Assembly: GCF_018413605.1 (NCBI RefSeq)
Contig: NZ_JAHCDN010000002.1
Coordinates: 186,001-250,000 of the forward strand
Length of the DNA: 64,000 nt
From: Variovorax sp. PCZ-1
GTDB taxonomy: Bacteria > Pseudomonadota > Gammaproteobacteria > Burkholderiales > Burkholderiaceae_C
Reading direction: 5' to 3'
A program made the position numbers and the translations under genes. Position 1 is the first letter of the stretch. The number at the start of each line of letters is the position of its first letter. The notes below the pieces were generated by a model. It was not told the origin of the DNA and searched no databases. It saw only the letters and a list, made by a program, of their open reading frames with translations. Below, one piece after another: positions 63,280 through 64,000 of this stretch.

Positions 63280-63300
63280 TCAGACATTTGAAGTGTCTGA
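63280..63300. promoter_or_regulatory. Probable activator binding site (palindrome)
   Basis: TCAGACATTTGAAGTGTCTGA is a 21-bp palindrome with TCAGACA/TGTCTGA arms. It lies about 60 bp upstream of the -24 box. A further half-site, TTTCAGACAATT, follows near 63320-63331, inside the 3' end of the activator gene. It is a natural candidate for the upstream activating sequence bound by that activator's C-terminal domain. Confidence 0.6.
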
Positions 63301-63303
63301 AAT

Positions 63304-64000
63304 TCAATCAATTGTATTTATTTCAGACAATTCCGAGGCTTGTAACGCATAGAGCTTGGCGCGGGAAATACCCAGCAATTTGGCTGCAGCTACCTTGTTG
63401 CCATGTGTGGCTTGCAGCGCCGCGGCAAGTGCTTCCGCCTCCAACTCAGCCACCTGCTCAGCCAGCGGGCGCAGATCGGCTTGGCGCGGCGTAGCGCTAA
63501 CAGTTGGCGCTGATTCCAATATTTTGGGTGCAGGCTCCACGCCCGATTCGCGCAGCAGCTGCTCCAGAAAACCCGCCTCAATGCGCAGTGCATCGCTGCG
63601 CAGCAAAGCTTGCTCCAGCACATTACGCAGCTCGCGGATATTGCCTCGCCAATGCTGGTGCATGAGCAAAGCCACGGCTTGATTGCTGAACTCTGGCGCT
63701 GCCGTGCCATTGCGCAAGCTCATGTCTTCAGCGAGCAATTCAATCAGCGCGGGAATATCACTTGCGCGCTCGCGCAGCGGTGGTACGCGGATTGGCAGCA
63801 CGTTGAGTCGATAAAACAAGTCTTCGCGGAATTTACCTTCTCGCACCAGCGCATGCAAATCCCGCGAAGTGGCGGCTACCACGCGCACATCCACACTGAT
63901 GAGTTGATTCGAGCCCAGCGGCTCAATCTCGCCTTCTTGCAGCGCGCGGAGCAGCTTGGCTTGCAAGCCGGGCGGCATATCGCCGATTTCATCAAGGAAG
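63304..64000 (-). CDS. Sigma-54-dependent Fis-family activator, C-terminal part
   Basis: The frame is open to the right edge; about 231 residues are present. Seen: the Walker B region FLDEIGDMPPGLQAKLLRALQEGEIEPLGSNQ, VRVVAATSRDLHALVREGKFREDLFYRLNVLPIRVPPLRER, NQAVALLMHQHWRGNIRELRNVLEQAL (end of the AAA+ domain), and a Fis-type helix-turn-helix VAAAKLLGISRAKLYAL at the C-terminus. Its sensory domain and GAFTGA loop lie outside. The resemblance is to AcoR-like activators. Position and strand, just upstream of the -24/-12 promoter, suggest that it activates the binding-protein/PHA depolymerase operon. Confidence 0.93.
   Translation of the reverse strand, partial: FLDEIGDMPPGLQAKLLRALQEGEIEPLGSNQLISVDVRVVAATSRDLHALVREGKFREDLFYRLNVLPIRVPPLRERASDIPALIELLAEDMSLRNGTAAPEFSNQAVALLMHQHWRGNIRELRNVLEQALLRSDALRIEAGFLEQLLRESGVEPAPKILESAPTVSATPRQADLRPLAEQVAELEAEALAAALQATHGNKVAAAKLLGISRAKLYALQASELSEINTID

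Noticed and set aside
1-64000. CRISPR arrays, rRNA or tRNA genes, prophage genes, intact transposases
   Set aside because: None seen on reading; the repeats present are dispersed and not regularly spaced arrays.

Overview
The window looks like the chromosome of a moderate-GC betaproteobacterium in the order Burkholderiales, most likely family Comamonadaceae. The grounds are the style of the proteins, the complete mraZ-to-lpxC division and cell-wall cluster, the phoH-ybeY pair, and a dense population of short interspersed repeats of a kind I associate from memory with Comamonadaceae. The genus is not resolved. I found no tRNA, rRNA, CRISPR array, prophage or intact transposase.

Layout. 1-9.5 kb: the 3' end of ttcA, a DUF4136-type lipoprotein, a MITE-like element, a histidine phosphatase, a D-threonine-aldolase-like PLP enzyme, a hairpin repeat, a long membrane protein fusing a fatty-acid-hydroxylase (AGMO-like) domain to a YhhN/TMEM86 domain, ruvA - small membrane protein - ruvB on the minus strand, a palindromic element, phoH, ybeY and a TetR regulator. 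9.7-28.1 kb: a compact dcw cluster (mraZ rsmH ftsL ftsI murE murF mraY murD ftsW murG murC ddl ftsQ ftsA ftsZ lpxC) with a recognisable MraZ operator. 28.1-33.8 kb: a FimV-like membrane protein, an RNB exonuclease, a TonB-like protein and mtgA. 33.9-41.4 kb, minus strand: a three-gene ABC export-type system (AttH-like, FtsX-like permease, LolD-like ATPase), a PDZ-M48 lipoprotein protease, miaA and a Bcr/CflA-type MFS pump. 41.5-50.1 kb: an orphan TRAP binding protein, a lipoprotein hydrolase, mutL, a small membrane protein, two CMD-family proteins, two tandem LpxL-type acyltransferases, and metK. 50.3-55.7 kb: a secreted protein of unknown function, a phnD-phnC-phnE-phnE transporter, and apbC. 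55.8-64 kb, minus strand: an apparent operon of a LIV-type ABC transporter, a secreted polyhydroxyalkanoate (PHA) depolymerase and an alpha/beta hydrolase, preceded by a sigma-54 promoter and a sigma-54 activator gene.

Two things stand out. First, a 66-bp repeat family with about 16 copies in this window. Many copies lie in frame inside conserved genes (a DSD1-like enzyme, the AGMO fusion, rsmH, murG, an RNB nuclease, the FtsX-like permease, miaA, and mutL twice). Several others sit so that the element's last three bases are the ATG of the next gene (ybeY, ddl, phnE, apbC), or so that its edge carries a stop codon (mtgA, the AttH-like gene, apbC). Second, the sigma-54-controlled cluster at 55.8-64 kb joins an extracellular PHA depolymerase to a binding-protein ABC importer and a likely cytoplasmic esterase. 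It reads as a polyester scavenging system: cut outside, import oligomers, hydrolyse inside. A hairpin followed by a T tract between the binding-protein gene and the depolymerase gene may set their ratio.
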